Below are positions 53,380 to 59,828 of a stretch of DNA of 64,000 bases, in pieces. Numbering within the stretch: the first letter of the stretch is position 1; each line of letters opens with the position of its first letter. This DNA comes from Dyadobacter sp. CY323. GTDB lineage: Bacteria; Bacteroidota; Bacteroidia; Cytophagales; Spirosomataceae. The stretch spans positions 372,001 through 436,000 of the forward strand of contig NZ_JAJUXH010000003.1 of NCBI RefSeq assembly GCF_021390245.1, read 5' to 3'. The position numbers and the translations under genes are program-made. The notes beneath the pieces are model-generated. The model was not told the DNA's origin and searched no databases. It saw only the letters and a list, made by a program, of their open reading frames with translations.

Positions 53380-53398
53380 GTTTACTAATAGTTTACGA
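53380..53398 (+). repeat. Right arm-type integrase site
   Basis: GTTTACTAATAGTTTACGA differs by one base from 23788-23806 and has the same orientation. It lies 47 bp inside the attR core, in the gap beyond the STAS-HATPase gene. Confidence 0.6.
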
Positions 53399-53405
53399 TA
53401 AAAAA

Positions 53406-53437
53406 GAGGCTGTCACAAATTGCTTCGTAACAGCCTC
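53406..53437 (-). terminator. Element-borne terminator of tRNA-Phe
   Basis: Minus strand: GAGGCTGTTAC pairs with GTGACAGCCTC (one G-U) around a 10-base loop, then six T. It lies 9 bp after the 3' end of tRNA-Phe. It belongs to the element and replaces the original terminator, now at 23596-23621. Confidence 0.75.
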
Positions 53438-53445
53438 ATATTCAG

Positions 53446-53498
53446 GTGGTGATGGACGGAATCGAACCGCCGACACAAGGATTTTCAGTCCTTTGCTC
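53446..53498. repeat. attR: 3' part of intact tRNA-Phe
   Basis: The same 53 bases as 23628-23680, here joined to the 5' half of the tRNA (53499-53519), so the functional gene is restored at this end of the element. Confidence 0.95.
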
Positions 53499-53519
53499 TA
53501 CCGACTGAGCTACATCACC
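53447..53519 (-). tRNA. tRNA-Phe (anticodon GAA)
   Basis: A 73-nt cloverleaf: acceptor GGTGATG pairs with CATCACC, D arm GCTC...GAGC, anticodon loop CTGAAAA with GAA, T arm GGCGG-TTCGATT-CCGTC, discriminator A, no encoded CCA. It is the integration site of the element. Confidence 0.97.
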
Positions 53520-53546
53520 AGGCTCAATTGGTTCCTTTCGGGAGTG

Positions 53547-53577
53547 CAAAAATAGAAACCTGACTTGGTTTTACAAA
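53547..53577 (-). promoter_or_regulatory. Promoter of tRNA-Phe
   Basis: Minus strand TTTG, 19-base spacer, TATTTTTG: a full match to the Bacteroidota TTTG/TAnnTTTG consensus, 28 bases ahead of the mature tRNA. Same layout as tRNA-Val. Confidence 0.72.
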
Positions 53578-53755
53578 TAATTTCAGAAAATATTTCTTAA
53601 TTCACTTTCTCGCCGGCTTTATTCGCCTGATAGCCTTAACCTTACGAAAACTGGCTCATTAATTTTATTTCCAAAGCATTTGCAGCAACATCCTTTTTTG
53701 CCATATTTGTTTATGGTATGCTTGCATACTACTTGACGAAAAAGCAAAATTATTC

Positions 53756-55096
53756 ATGGCAATTGTTCAGCAAATCCTATTTATCGGCATCCTTGGGTTC
53801 ACCGGCTGGTTCGTGTTTCGAAGGGTTGCTATCATTCGCAAGACGATTTTGCTGGGCAAAGATGATGACAGAACGGACCAGCCGCAAAGAAGGCTTTCGG
53901 TTATGCTCCGCGTCGCATTTGGTCAGAAGAAAATGTTCGACCGTCCATCGATTGGCGTTTTGCATCTTGCTGTTTATCTGGGATTTATCCTCATCAATAT
54001 TGAGATTCTGGAAATTGTTCTGGATGGCGTGCTCGGCAAACACCGGATTTTTGCTCCGCTTTTAGGTTCATTTTATCCGCTTTGGATCAGTTTTTTTGAA
54101 TTTCTGGCACTCGCCGTGTTAATCGCTTGCGTTGTTTTTCTGCTAAGACGCAGCATCGTAAAAGTTGAGCGACTACAACCGGAGAGACATCGCGAAATGG
54201 CAGGCTGGCCGCAGCTGGATGGGAAGCTGATCCTGGTTTTGGAGATCGTGCTAATGATTGCAATTCTGACCATGAATGCCGCTGACTCGGTTTTACAGGA
54301 TCGAGGAAATGCGCATTATACGATTACCGGCGCATTCTTTTTCAGTCAGTTTTTGAAACCGGTTTTCAATGGAGTTAGCGAACCGGCGCTGGTTGTAATT
54401 GAGCGAATCGCCTGGTGGTTTCACATTCTGGGTATTTTTGTTTTCGCCGTTTACGTGACTTACTCCAAGCATTTGCACATTATTCTGGCATTTCCGAATA
54501 CGTATTTTGCGAGGCTCTCGCCGAAAGGTGAGATGAACAATATGCCCGAGATTACAAAAGAAGTGCGGATTATGCTCGGGTTGGAAAACCAGACCGGCGA
54601 AGCTTCGGAGGTTCCGGAACGTTTTGGAGCAAAAGATATAACGGATCTCAACTGGAAGAATCTCATGGACGCATACTCCTGCACCGAATGCGGCCGATGT
54701 ACTGCGGCCTGTCCGGCGAACATTACCGGTAAAAAACTTTCTCCACGCAAGGTCATGATGGATACGCGTGACCGGCTCGAAGATGTAGGACGCATTATGC
54801 TGGCCAACAAAGGTGAATTTATTGCAGATGGAAAAAGCCTGATCGGGGACTACATTCTGGAAGAAGAGATTCTCGCGTGTACCACGTGTAATGCATGCGT
54901 GCAGGAATGCCCGGTACTGATTAATCCGCTGGATATTATTTTGCAATTACGCAGGCATAAGGTAATGGACGAGGCGCACGCGCCAGGTTCCTGGAATGCG
55001 ATGTTTCAAAATCTGGATACCAATCAGGCTCCGTGGAAATTTTCTCCGGCGGACCGGTTTAACTGGGCATCGGGTTTGAAACAGGATGAAGTTTAA
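53756..55096 (+). CDS. Membrane Fe-S oxidoreductase (HdrD/NarI-like)
   Basis: A 446-residue redox protein: about five membrane helices in the first 260 residues (QQILFIGILGFTGWFVFRR; VLHLAVYLGFILINIEIL; FFEFLALAVLIACVVFLLR; VLEIVLMIAILTM; IAWWFHILGIFVFAVYVTY) with His residues suited to haem b, then two 4Fe-4S clusters, CTECGRCTAACP and CTTCNACVQECP. It resembles the fused NarI-HdrD type. It probably moves electrons between quinone and the next gene's product; donors are unknown. Confidence 0.85.
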   Translation: MAIVQQILFIGILGFTGWFVFRRVAIIRKTILLGKDDDRTDQPQRRLSVMLRVAFGQKKMFDRPSIGVLHLAVYLGFILINIEILEIVLDGVLGKHRIFAPLLGSFYPLWISFFEFLALAVLIACVVFLLRRSIVKVERLQPERHREMAGWPQLDGKLILVLEIVLMIAILTMNAADSVLQDRGNAHYTITGAFFFSQFLKPVFNGVSEPALVVIERIAWWFHILGIFVFAVYVTYSKHLHIILAFPNTYFARLSPKGEMNNMPEITKEVRIMLGLENQTGEASEVPERFGAKDITDLNWKNLMDAYSCTECGRCTAACPANITGKKLSPRKVMMDTRDRLEDVGRIMLANKGEFIADGKSLIGDYILEEEILACTTCNACVQECPVLINPLDIILQLRRHKVMDEAHAPGSWNAMFQNLDTNQAPWKFSPADRFNWASGLKQDEV

Positions 55097-55128
55097 TGTT
55101 GATCTTCATGTGATTGTTTGAAATAAAA

Positions 55129-55926
55129 ATGGCAGAACTAACATATAAAGTCCCGACAATGGCGGAAATGGCGGCCGTAAATGAGTCTCCGGAAGTGCTT
55201 TTCTGGGTGGGATGCGCAGGGTCTTTTGATGATCGTTACAAAAAGGTCACGGTCGCATTTGTCAAAATCCTGAACAAGGCCGGGATCAAATTTGCAGTGC
55301 TCGGAACAGAGGAAAGCTGCACAGGTGATCCGGCCAGACGTGCAGGAAATGAGTTTACCTTTCAAATGCTGGCGATGTCCAACATTCAGGTCCTGGATAT
55401 GTATGGGGTGAAAAAAATCGTCACGGCGTGTCCCCATTGTTTCAATACACTCAAAAATGAATATCCTGAACTCGGCGGAAATTATGAAGTGATCCACCAT
55501 TCGGAATATTTGCAGCAACTTATCCGGGAAGGCCGGGTCCGCACAGAAAAAGGGCAGGAGTTTAAAGGAAAAAAAATCACTTTTCATGATTCTTGTTACC
55601 TGGGCCGGGCAAATGACATTTATGAAGCACCTCGGCATGTCCTGGAATCGCTGGATGCGGACCTGGTAGAAATGAAACGTTGCCGCACCAAAGGACTTTG
55701 CTGCGGGGCTGGCGGGGGACAAATGTTTAAAGAACCCGAGCCAGGAAAAAAAGACATTAATATTGAGCGCATCGAGGAGGCATTGCAAACAGGCGCCGAT
55801 ACCATTGCGGTTGCCTGTCCGTTTTGTATGGTAATGATGACGGACGGGATCAAAAACAAGGAGAAGGAAGATTCCGTCAAAATTTATGATCTTGCTGAAC
55901 TGATTGCACAAGCCGACGGGTTATAA
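55129..55926 (+). CDS. CCG-domain Fe-S protein (HdrB/LutA-like)
   Basis: A 265-residue protein with two CCG domains: CPHCFNTLKNEY, HDSCYLGRANDIYEAPR, LCCGAGGGQMF and ACPFCMVMM. CCG domains bind a noncubane 4Fe-4S cluster, as in heterodisulfide reductase subunit B and LutA. It lies 32 bp after the membrane Fe-S protein, likely its redox partner. ATG 55129 is preferred to an upstream TTG. Confidence 0.9.
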   Translation: MAELTYKVPTMAEMAAVNESPEVLFWVGCAGSFDDRYKKVTVAFVKILNKAGIKFAVLGTEESCTGDPARRAGNEFTFQMLAMSNIQVLDMYGVKKIVTACPHCFNTLKNEYPELGGNYEVIHHSEYLQQLIREGRVRTEKGQEFKGKKITFHDSCYLGRANDIYEAPRHVLESLDADLVEMKRCRTKGLCCGAGGGQMFKEPEPGKKDINIERIEEALQTGADTIAVACPFCMVMMTDGIKNKEKEDSVKIYDLAELIAQADGL

Positions 55927-55964
55927 AAAGACGTCAGACTTACGTTTTATATCGCAAACATATC

Positions 55965-56465
55965 ATGTACATACCTTTCAGTAATATCGATCTTCAATCC
56001 CGGGTTTGGATTTATCAGGCTAACAGGAACTTAACTGACGAAGAAACAGGAATCATAACCGAAACTTTAAAAGCATCTCTGGATTCGTGGGAAGCTCACG
56101 GCAAAAAACTCACTGCTTCCGGAAAGATTTTTGAACATCGTTTCGCCGTAATTGCAGTAGACGAACGGTATGAACTACCCAGTGGATGTTCCATTGACAC
56201 GTCGACGCATTGGTTTAAAGAAATTGGCCAGCGGATGAACATCGACTTTTTCGATCGGTCGATGGCTTATCTGGACGAGAATGACGAAGTTCAGACAATT
56301 CCCGTTCCCAAGATCAAACAGGCAGTAGCCGACGAAGTTATTCAGCCGTATACGACGATTTTTGATAATCAGGTAAGTACCAAGGCTCAATGGATGAAAC
56401 GTTGGAAGATTCAAGCGTCAGATTCCTGGTTAAATCGTTATTTTACCGAACAAACCAGCTCATAA
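55965..56465 (+). CDS. Conserved hypothetical protein of Bacteroidota (166 aa)
   Basis: Reads MYIPFSNIDLQSRVWIYQAN, then WEAHGKKLTASGKIFEHRFAVIAVDE and CSIDTSTHWFKEIGQ. This small alpha/beta protein is often labelled ABC transporter ATPase in Bacteroidota, but there is no Walker motif, so that label looks wrong. Between the Fe-S genes and gldH, 38 bp after the former; likely co-transcribed. Role unknown. Confidence 0.75.
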   Translation: MYIPFSNIDLQSRVWIYQANRNLTDEETGIITETLKASLDSWEAHGKKLTASGKIFEHRFAVIAVDERYELPSGCSIDTSTHWFKEIGQRMNIDFFDRSMAYLDENDEVQTIPVPKIKQAVADEVIQPYTTIFDNQVSTKAQWMKRWKIQASDSWLNRYFTEQTSS

Positions 56466-56476
56466 CCCCGATTTTC

Positions 56477-56959
56477 ATGAAGTTTTTCCAGGCTGCTGCC
56501 GCCTTTTTATTTTGCCTGACACTGTCAGCTTGTGACGAAAATGTGGTTTACAAAGCCCATGAAGATATTGATGACGGCTTGTGGTATATCAAAAATCAGC
56601 CGACCTTCAAAGTGGAGATTACAGATACAACTCAGACTTACAACCTGTACTACTTATTGCGAAATGCATTGCAGTATCCGTATTACAATTTATACCTGAC
56701 AAAGCATTTCACCGGCCCCGACCAGAAAGTGATTTCCCATACATTGGAAGAGGTTTATATCTCCAATGAAACCACAGGCAAGCCTTATGGGAATGGATTA
56801 GGTGATCTTTTTGACCATAAAATTCCTTTTCAGAAAAATTATCGTTTCCCAAGATCCGGGACTTACACATTCACGATTTCGCAATCCATGCGCCAGAATC
56901 CGTTACCGTTTATTTTGAGCATCGGAATTAGTGTAGAGAAGGTCCCTGTCAACAAATGA
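56477..56959 (+). CDS. gldH: Gliding motility lipoprotein GldH
   Basis: A 160-residue lipoprotein: signal MKFFQAAAAFLFCLTLSAC with the lipobox Cys at 19, then DDGLWYIKNQPTFKVEITDTTQTY and YYLLRNALQYPYYNLYLT, the GldH signature region. GldH is needed for gliding in Flavobacterium and sits at the periplasmic face. ATG 56477 opens the signal; the frame extends further upstream without purpose. 11 bp after the previous gene. Confidence 0.88.
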   Translation: MKFFQAAAAFLFCLTLSACDENVVYKAHEDIDDGLWYIKNQPTFKVEITDTTQTYNLYYLLRNALQYPYYNLYLTKHFTGPDQKVISHTLEEVYISNETTGKPYGNGLGDLFDHKIPFQKNYRFPRSGTYTFTISQSMRQNPLPFILSIGISVEKVPVNK

Positions 56960-56966
56960 GGCAGTA

Positions 56967-58190
56967 CTAGATCGCCGGCGGAGGTGGTATTTGCGGAGTT
57001 GTACCTTCCGGCCTTTTTCTTGGCTTGTTGCGATAACGGCGATAGGGTTTCTTTTTAAACTCTTTTGTTTCTTCGTCTTCTTTCAGACTCTCAACTTTTT
57101 CCGCTTCCAATTCATGTACCGGTTCGCCCAGTAAAAAACCGTATGGTTCCAAACTTGGAATGGTATCGAGGATTACTTTCAATATCGCGGTAACGGGTAA
57201 TGCCAGAATCAAACCCGACAAACCCCACAGCTGGCCGCCCAGAAACAATGCGACGATCGCAGCAAGTGGATTTACACTTACTTTCGAACCGACGATATTG
57301 GGTGTGATAAAATTACCTTCCAGAAACTGCACGAAACTCATTATACCGATCACACCTACTGCATACCAGGGAGAATCCATAGTGACAATGCTCAGCAAAG
57401 CCGGCAGGATAGAGCCTATTAAAATACCTATATAAGGAATCAGAATCAGAAATCCGGCAAGAAAACCGAAGAAAATCGCGTGCGGAACGCCGAGTAACAG
57501 TAAACCAATGCTGTTTAAAACCCCGACAATTAAAATCACTAAAAATAATCCCGACAAGTAGCTCTGTATTACGTCATAGATTTTTTTAAGCAGGATATTC
57601 AGGTCTTCGTTCGGGACATTTTTAATGGCTTTATGAACGAACATCCTGAAAAAATCACGGTAAAGAAGGAAAAAGAAAATGTACAGTGGGATTAAGACAA
57701 AAGTCGAAAGTGCGCCGGTTGTCGTTACTAATGTGCTCAAAAGAAATGCGCGACCTTCTGTAAGTGCATTGATCAGGTATTTTTTACCCTCGCTCACCTG
57801 CTGAGTACGGCTGATGTTCAGATACCGTTCGCCCATTGTAAGTGTCTGATCCAAAATCACTTCGGCTTTTTCCGTAATCCTGGGTAACTCCTCGGCAAAA
57901 CTTCCGATTTGAAGGGAAACCACATATCCCAGTATGACGATCACCGTAAACAAGGTCAGAATGCTCAGCAGAATCGCGCCAACCCTAGGAACTTTATGCT
58001 TTTCCAGCCAGCCACAAACGGGATAGAGCAGAATTGCTAGCAAAATGGAGAATGCGAGCGGGATAATCGTTTCCCGTAACGTAAAAAGAATGTACACCGT
58101 GGCGATCACGGCGACAAGAACGCTGGCCAATTTCTGGTAAACAGGTGTTTTTCTATCTTTGTCTGGAAGCGGACGTAACGTTGAGTTCAT
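56967..58190 (-). CDS. AI-2E family permease (PerM-like)
   Basis: A 407-residue membrane protein with about eight helices and the family motif regions VLIPLYIFFFLLYRDFF and GVPHAIFFGFLAGFLILIPYIGILIG. Relatives have been linked to AI-2 export, Na+/H+ exchange and peptidoglycan lipid flux, so the substrate is open. The C-terminus is a charged tail with RRYRNKPRKRPEG. ATG 58190 shares bases with the divergent ATG 58189. Confidence 0.88.
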   Translation of the reverse strand: MNSTLRPLPDKDRKTPVYQKLASVLVAVIATVYILFTLRETIIPLAFSILLAILLYPVCGWLEKHKVPRVGAILLSILTLFTVIVILGYVVSLQIGSFAEELPRITEKAEVILDQTLTMGERYLNISRTQQVSEGKKYLINALTEGRAFLLSTLVTTTGALSTFVLIPLYIFFFLLYRDFFRMFVHKAIKNVPNEDLNILLKKIYDVIQSYLSGLFLVILIVGVLNSIGLLLLGVPHAIFFGFLAGFLILIPYIGILIGSILPALLSIVTMDSPWYAVGVIGIMSFVQFLEGNFITPNIVGSKVSVNPLAAIVALFLGGQLWGLSGLILALPVTAILKVILDTIPSLEPYGFLLGEPVHELEAEKVESLKEDEETKEFKKKPYRRYRNKPRKRPEGTTPQIPPPPAI

Positions 58191-59028
58191 GAATAAATTG
58201 ATGTATCTGTGGTTTGCTGTCAAAACCGTATTCTGCACCTGCGCGCCTGACCATAAGGCGAATGATTTCAAGAAAGTTAGGTCTCAATACAAAATTAATA
58301 AAATAGGCAAGCTTCCCGCCGTTGCTTCCGAAAGTTCAGGGCTGGCGGGAGCCAATGCATCCGGTACTTTCTGGACAAACAATGACAGCGGTGGAAAACC
58401 GGAGTTATATGAATTTGATCTGGCCGGGAAACTTGTTTCGACAAAAAGCATACCTGATTCCAAAAACCACGACTGGGAGGATCTTGCCAGAGATAGCGAT
58501 GGTAACATTTATATCGGCGACTTTGGTAACAACTCCATGCCGCGGACACAGTTTGAGATCTATAAATTTAATCCCTCGAAATCTGCGACTGAGAAGATCA
58601 CATTTAAATATGCTAACCAGGGTGAACAGGCTGGATCTCCCGAAAAACCGCTGTTCGATTGTGAGTCATTTTTTTATCACGAAGGCCAGCTATGGCTTTT
58701 TTCGAAAAACTGGGGCAAAGACCACATTGTAAAGTTATACCGGTTGTCGGCTCAGCCCGGCGATTATCAGCTCACGCCTCTGGATAGTATTGGCATTACG
58801 TCGCAGATTACATCCGCAGACATCAGTCCCGACGGGAAGACTTTCGCACTGTTAACTTACGGGAAGGTGTTGCTTTTCGGCGTCACCGGGAAAGACATTA
58901 ATTTCAGGAAACCACTCGGGTGCTTCAGGCTGGTAAAAAAACAGAATGAAGCCATTGTATTTTTGAACAATACCGATATGCTTGTTACAAACGAGCAGGG
59001 TAACATTTACCGCATTACCCGTCGTTGA
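58189..59028 (+). CDS. Beta-propeller-like lipoprotein
   Basis: A 279-residue protein with a signal ending in a Cys-rich VFCTCAP (possible lipobox), then repeated blade-like motifs: ESSGLAGANASGTFWTNNDSG, DWEDLARDSDGNIYIGDFGNN, LWLFSKNWGKDHIVKLYRL. It resembles secreted propellers of the SdiA-regulated/LVIVD type; no catalytic site is seen. ATG 58201 is an alternative start. Confidence 0.65.
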   Translation: MNKLMYLWFAVKTVFCTCAPDHKANDFKKVRSQYKINKIGKLPAVASESSGLAGANASGTFWTNNDSGGKPELYEFDLAGKLVSTKSIPDSKNHDWEDLARDSDGNIYIGDFGNNSMPRTQFEIYKFNPSKSATEKITFKYANQGEQAGSPEKPLFDCESFFYHEGQLWLFSKNWGKDHIVKLYRLSAQPGDYQLTPLDSIGITSQITSADISPDGKTFALLTYGKVLLFGVTGKDINFRKPLGCFRLVKKQNEAIVFLNNTDMLVTNEQGNIYRITRR

Positions 59029-59064
59029 TGTTATGTTTGTGTTAACAATTTATTATCTCATATC

Positions 59065-59079
59065 ATGTGATTGTCACAT
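59065..59079. promoter_or_regulatory. Small palindrome upstream of the response regulator
   Basis: ATGTGA-TTG-TCACAT is a perfect inverted repeat 37 bp before ATG 59117. It looks like a dimer-binding half-site pair, possibly for autoregulation. Confidence 0.3.
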
Positions 59080-59116
59080 CCGCTAATTTCGAATCGTTTT
59101 TTAATCAATAAAAACA

Positions 59117-59827
59117 ATGAGCACTAATAAATCTGCTGCGACAGCCCCGAAAGTATTGGTTGTTGATGACGATTCGGACATTGTAGAACTCCTCGAATAT
59201 AACTTAACCAAGGAAGGCTATTCTGTATTGACCGCCTCAAATGGCAAGAAAGCCATCGAAATTGCCAAGTCATTTATCCCTGACCTTATTCTGCTGGACA
59301 TTATGATGCCTCAACTCGACGGCATCGAAACCGGCCGTTTGCTGCGCCAGAATCCTGATATCAATCACACTTACATTCTGTTTCTCACCGCACGATCGGA
59401 AGAGTATTCGGAGGTTGCGGCATTTGACGCCGGCGCCGATGATTACATTACAAAACCCATTAAACCGCGGGCATTGATGAGCCGGATTAATGCATTATTC
59501 CGGAGAGAGGCGCAAAAAGCGGAATCGGGAGATACGATTGAAATCCTTGATCTGTCCATTAACCGAAAAAATTATACGGTGACTCAGGCCGGAGAAAAGT
59601 CGGTCATTTTGCCAAAAAAGGAATTTGAGTTGCTGTTTTTTTTAGCTCAAACCCCAAACAAGGTATTCAGCCGGGACGAGCTTTTGCAAAAAATCTGGGG
59701 GGTAGATATTTACGTTCTCGAAAGGACCGTAGACGTTCACATCCGAAAACTTCGTGAAAAATTGGGAGAAAAATACATTAAGACGCTAAAAGGCGTAGGT
59801 TATATGTTTAGTAACGAGAAGGAATAG
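59117..59827 (+). CDS. OmpR/PhoB-type response regulator
   Basis: A 236-residue two-domain regulator: receiver with VVDDDSDI, phospho-acceptor Asp in LILLDIMMPQLDG, and Lys in YITKPIKP; then a winged helix DNA-binding domain (KKEFELLFFLAQTPNKVFSRDELLQKIWG, VDVHIRKLREKLG). The cognate kinase is not adjacent in the window. In Bacteroidota this form is often PhoB-like. Confidence 0.93.
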   Translation: MSTNKSAATAPKVLVVDDDSDIVELLEYNLTKEGYSVLTASNGKKAIEIAKSFIPDLILLDIMMPQLDGIETGRLLRQNPDINHTYILFLTARSEEYSEVAAFDAGADDYITKPIKPRALMSRINALFRREAQKAESGDTIEILDLSINRKNYTVTQAGEKSVILPKKEFELLFFLAQTPNKVFSRDELLQKIWGVDIYVLERTVDVHIRKLREKLGEKYIKTLKGVGYMFSNEKE

Positions 59828-59828
59828 A

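Larger units (their letters stand above)
23681..53445. mobile_element. ~29.8-kb integrated mobilizable element in tRNA-Phe
   Basis: The element is bounded by 53-bp perfect direct repeats and by matching 19-bp arm-type sites (23788-23806; 53380-53398). It carries a tyrosine integrase beside attL, an excisionase-like gene, a MOBF relaxase, a second relaxase with MobC and a VirD4-type coupling protein, a second integrase, umuDC and many defence genes. No VirB4, pilus or other mating-pair genes are seen, so it should depend on a helper for transfer. Its mixed gene signals suggest a composite of at least two elements. Confidence 0.92.

Noticed and set aside
23681..53445. Calling the element a self-transmissible ICE
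   Set aside because: Coupling protein and relaxases are present but no VirB4-like ATPase, pilin or channel genes were found, so mobilizable is the safer call.
53518..53755. Promoter of the Fe-S redox operon
   Set aside because: TATTTG-like bits occur but none fits TAnnTTTG with a properly spaced TTTG.
54293..54946. Minus-strand frame of 217 residues opposite the HdrD-like gene
   Set aside because: Shadow of the cluster-binding region; no protein-like motifs.
55138..55911. Minus-strand frame of 257 residues opposite the CCG-domain protein
   Set aside because: Covers the same bases as a clear Fe-S protein and has no domain; a shadow.
55965..56465. ABC transporter ATPase label for the 166-residue protein
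   Set aside because: No Walker A, signature or Walker B motif is present.
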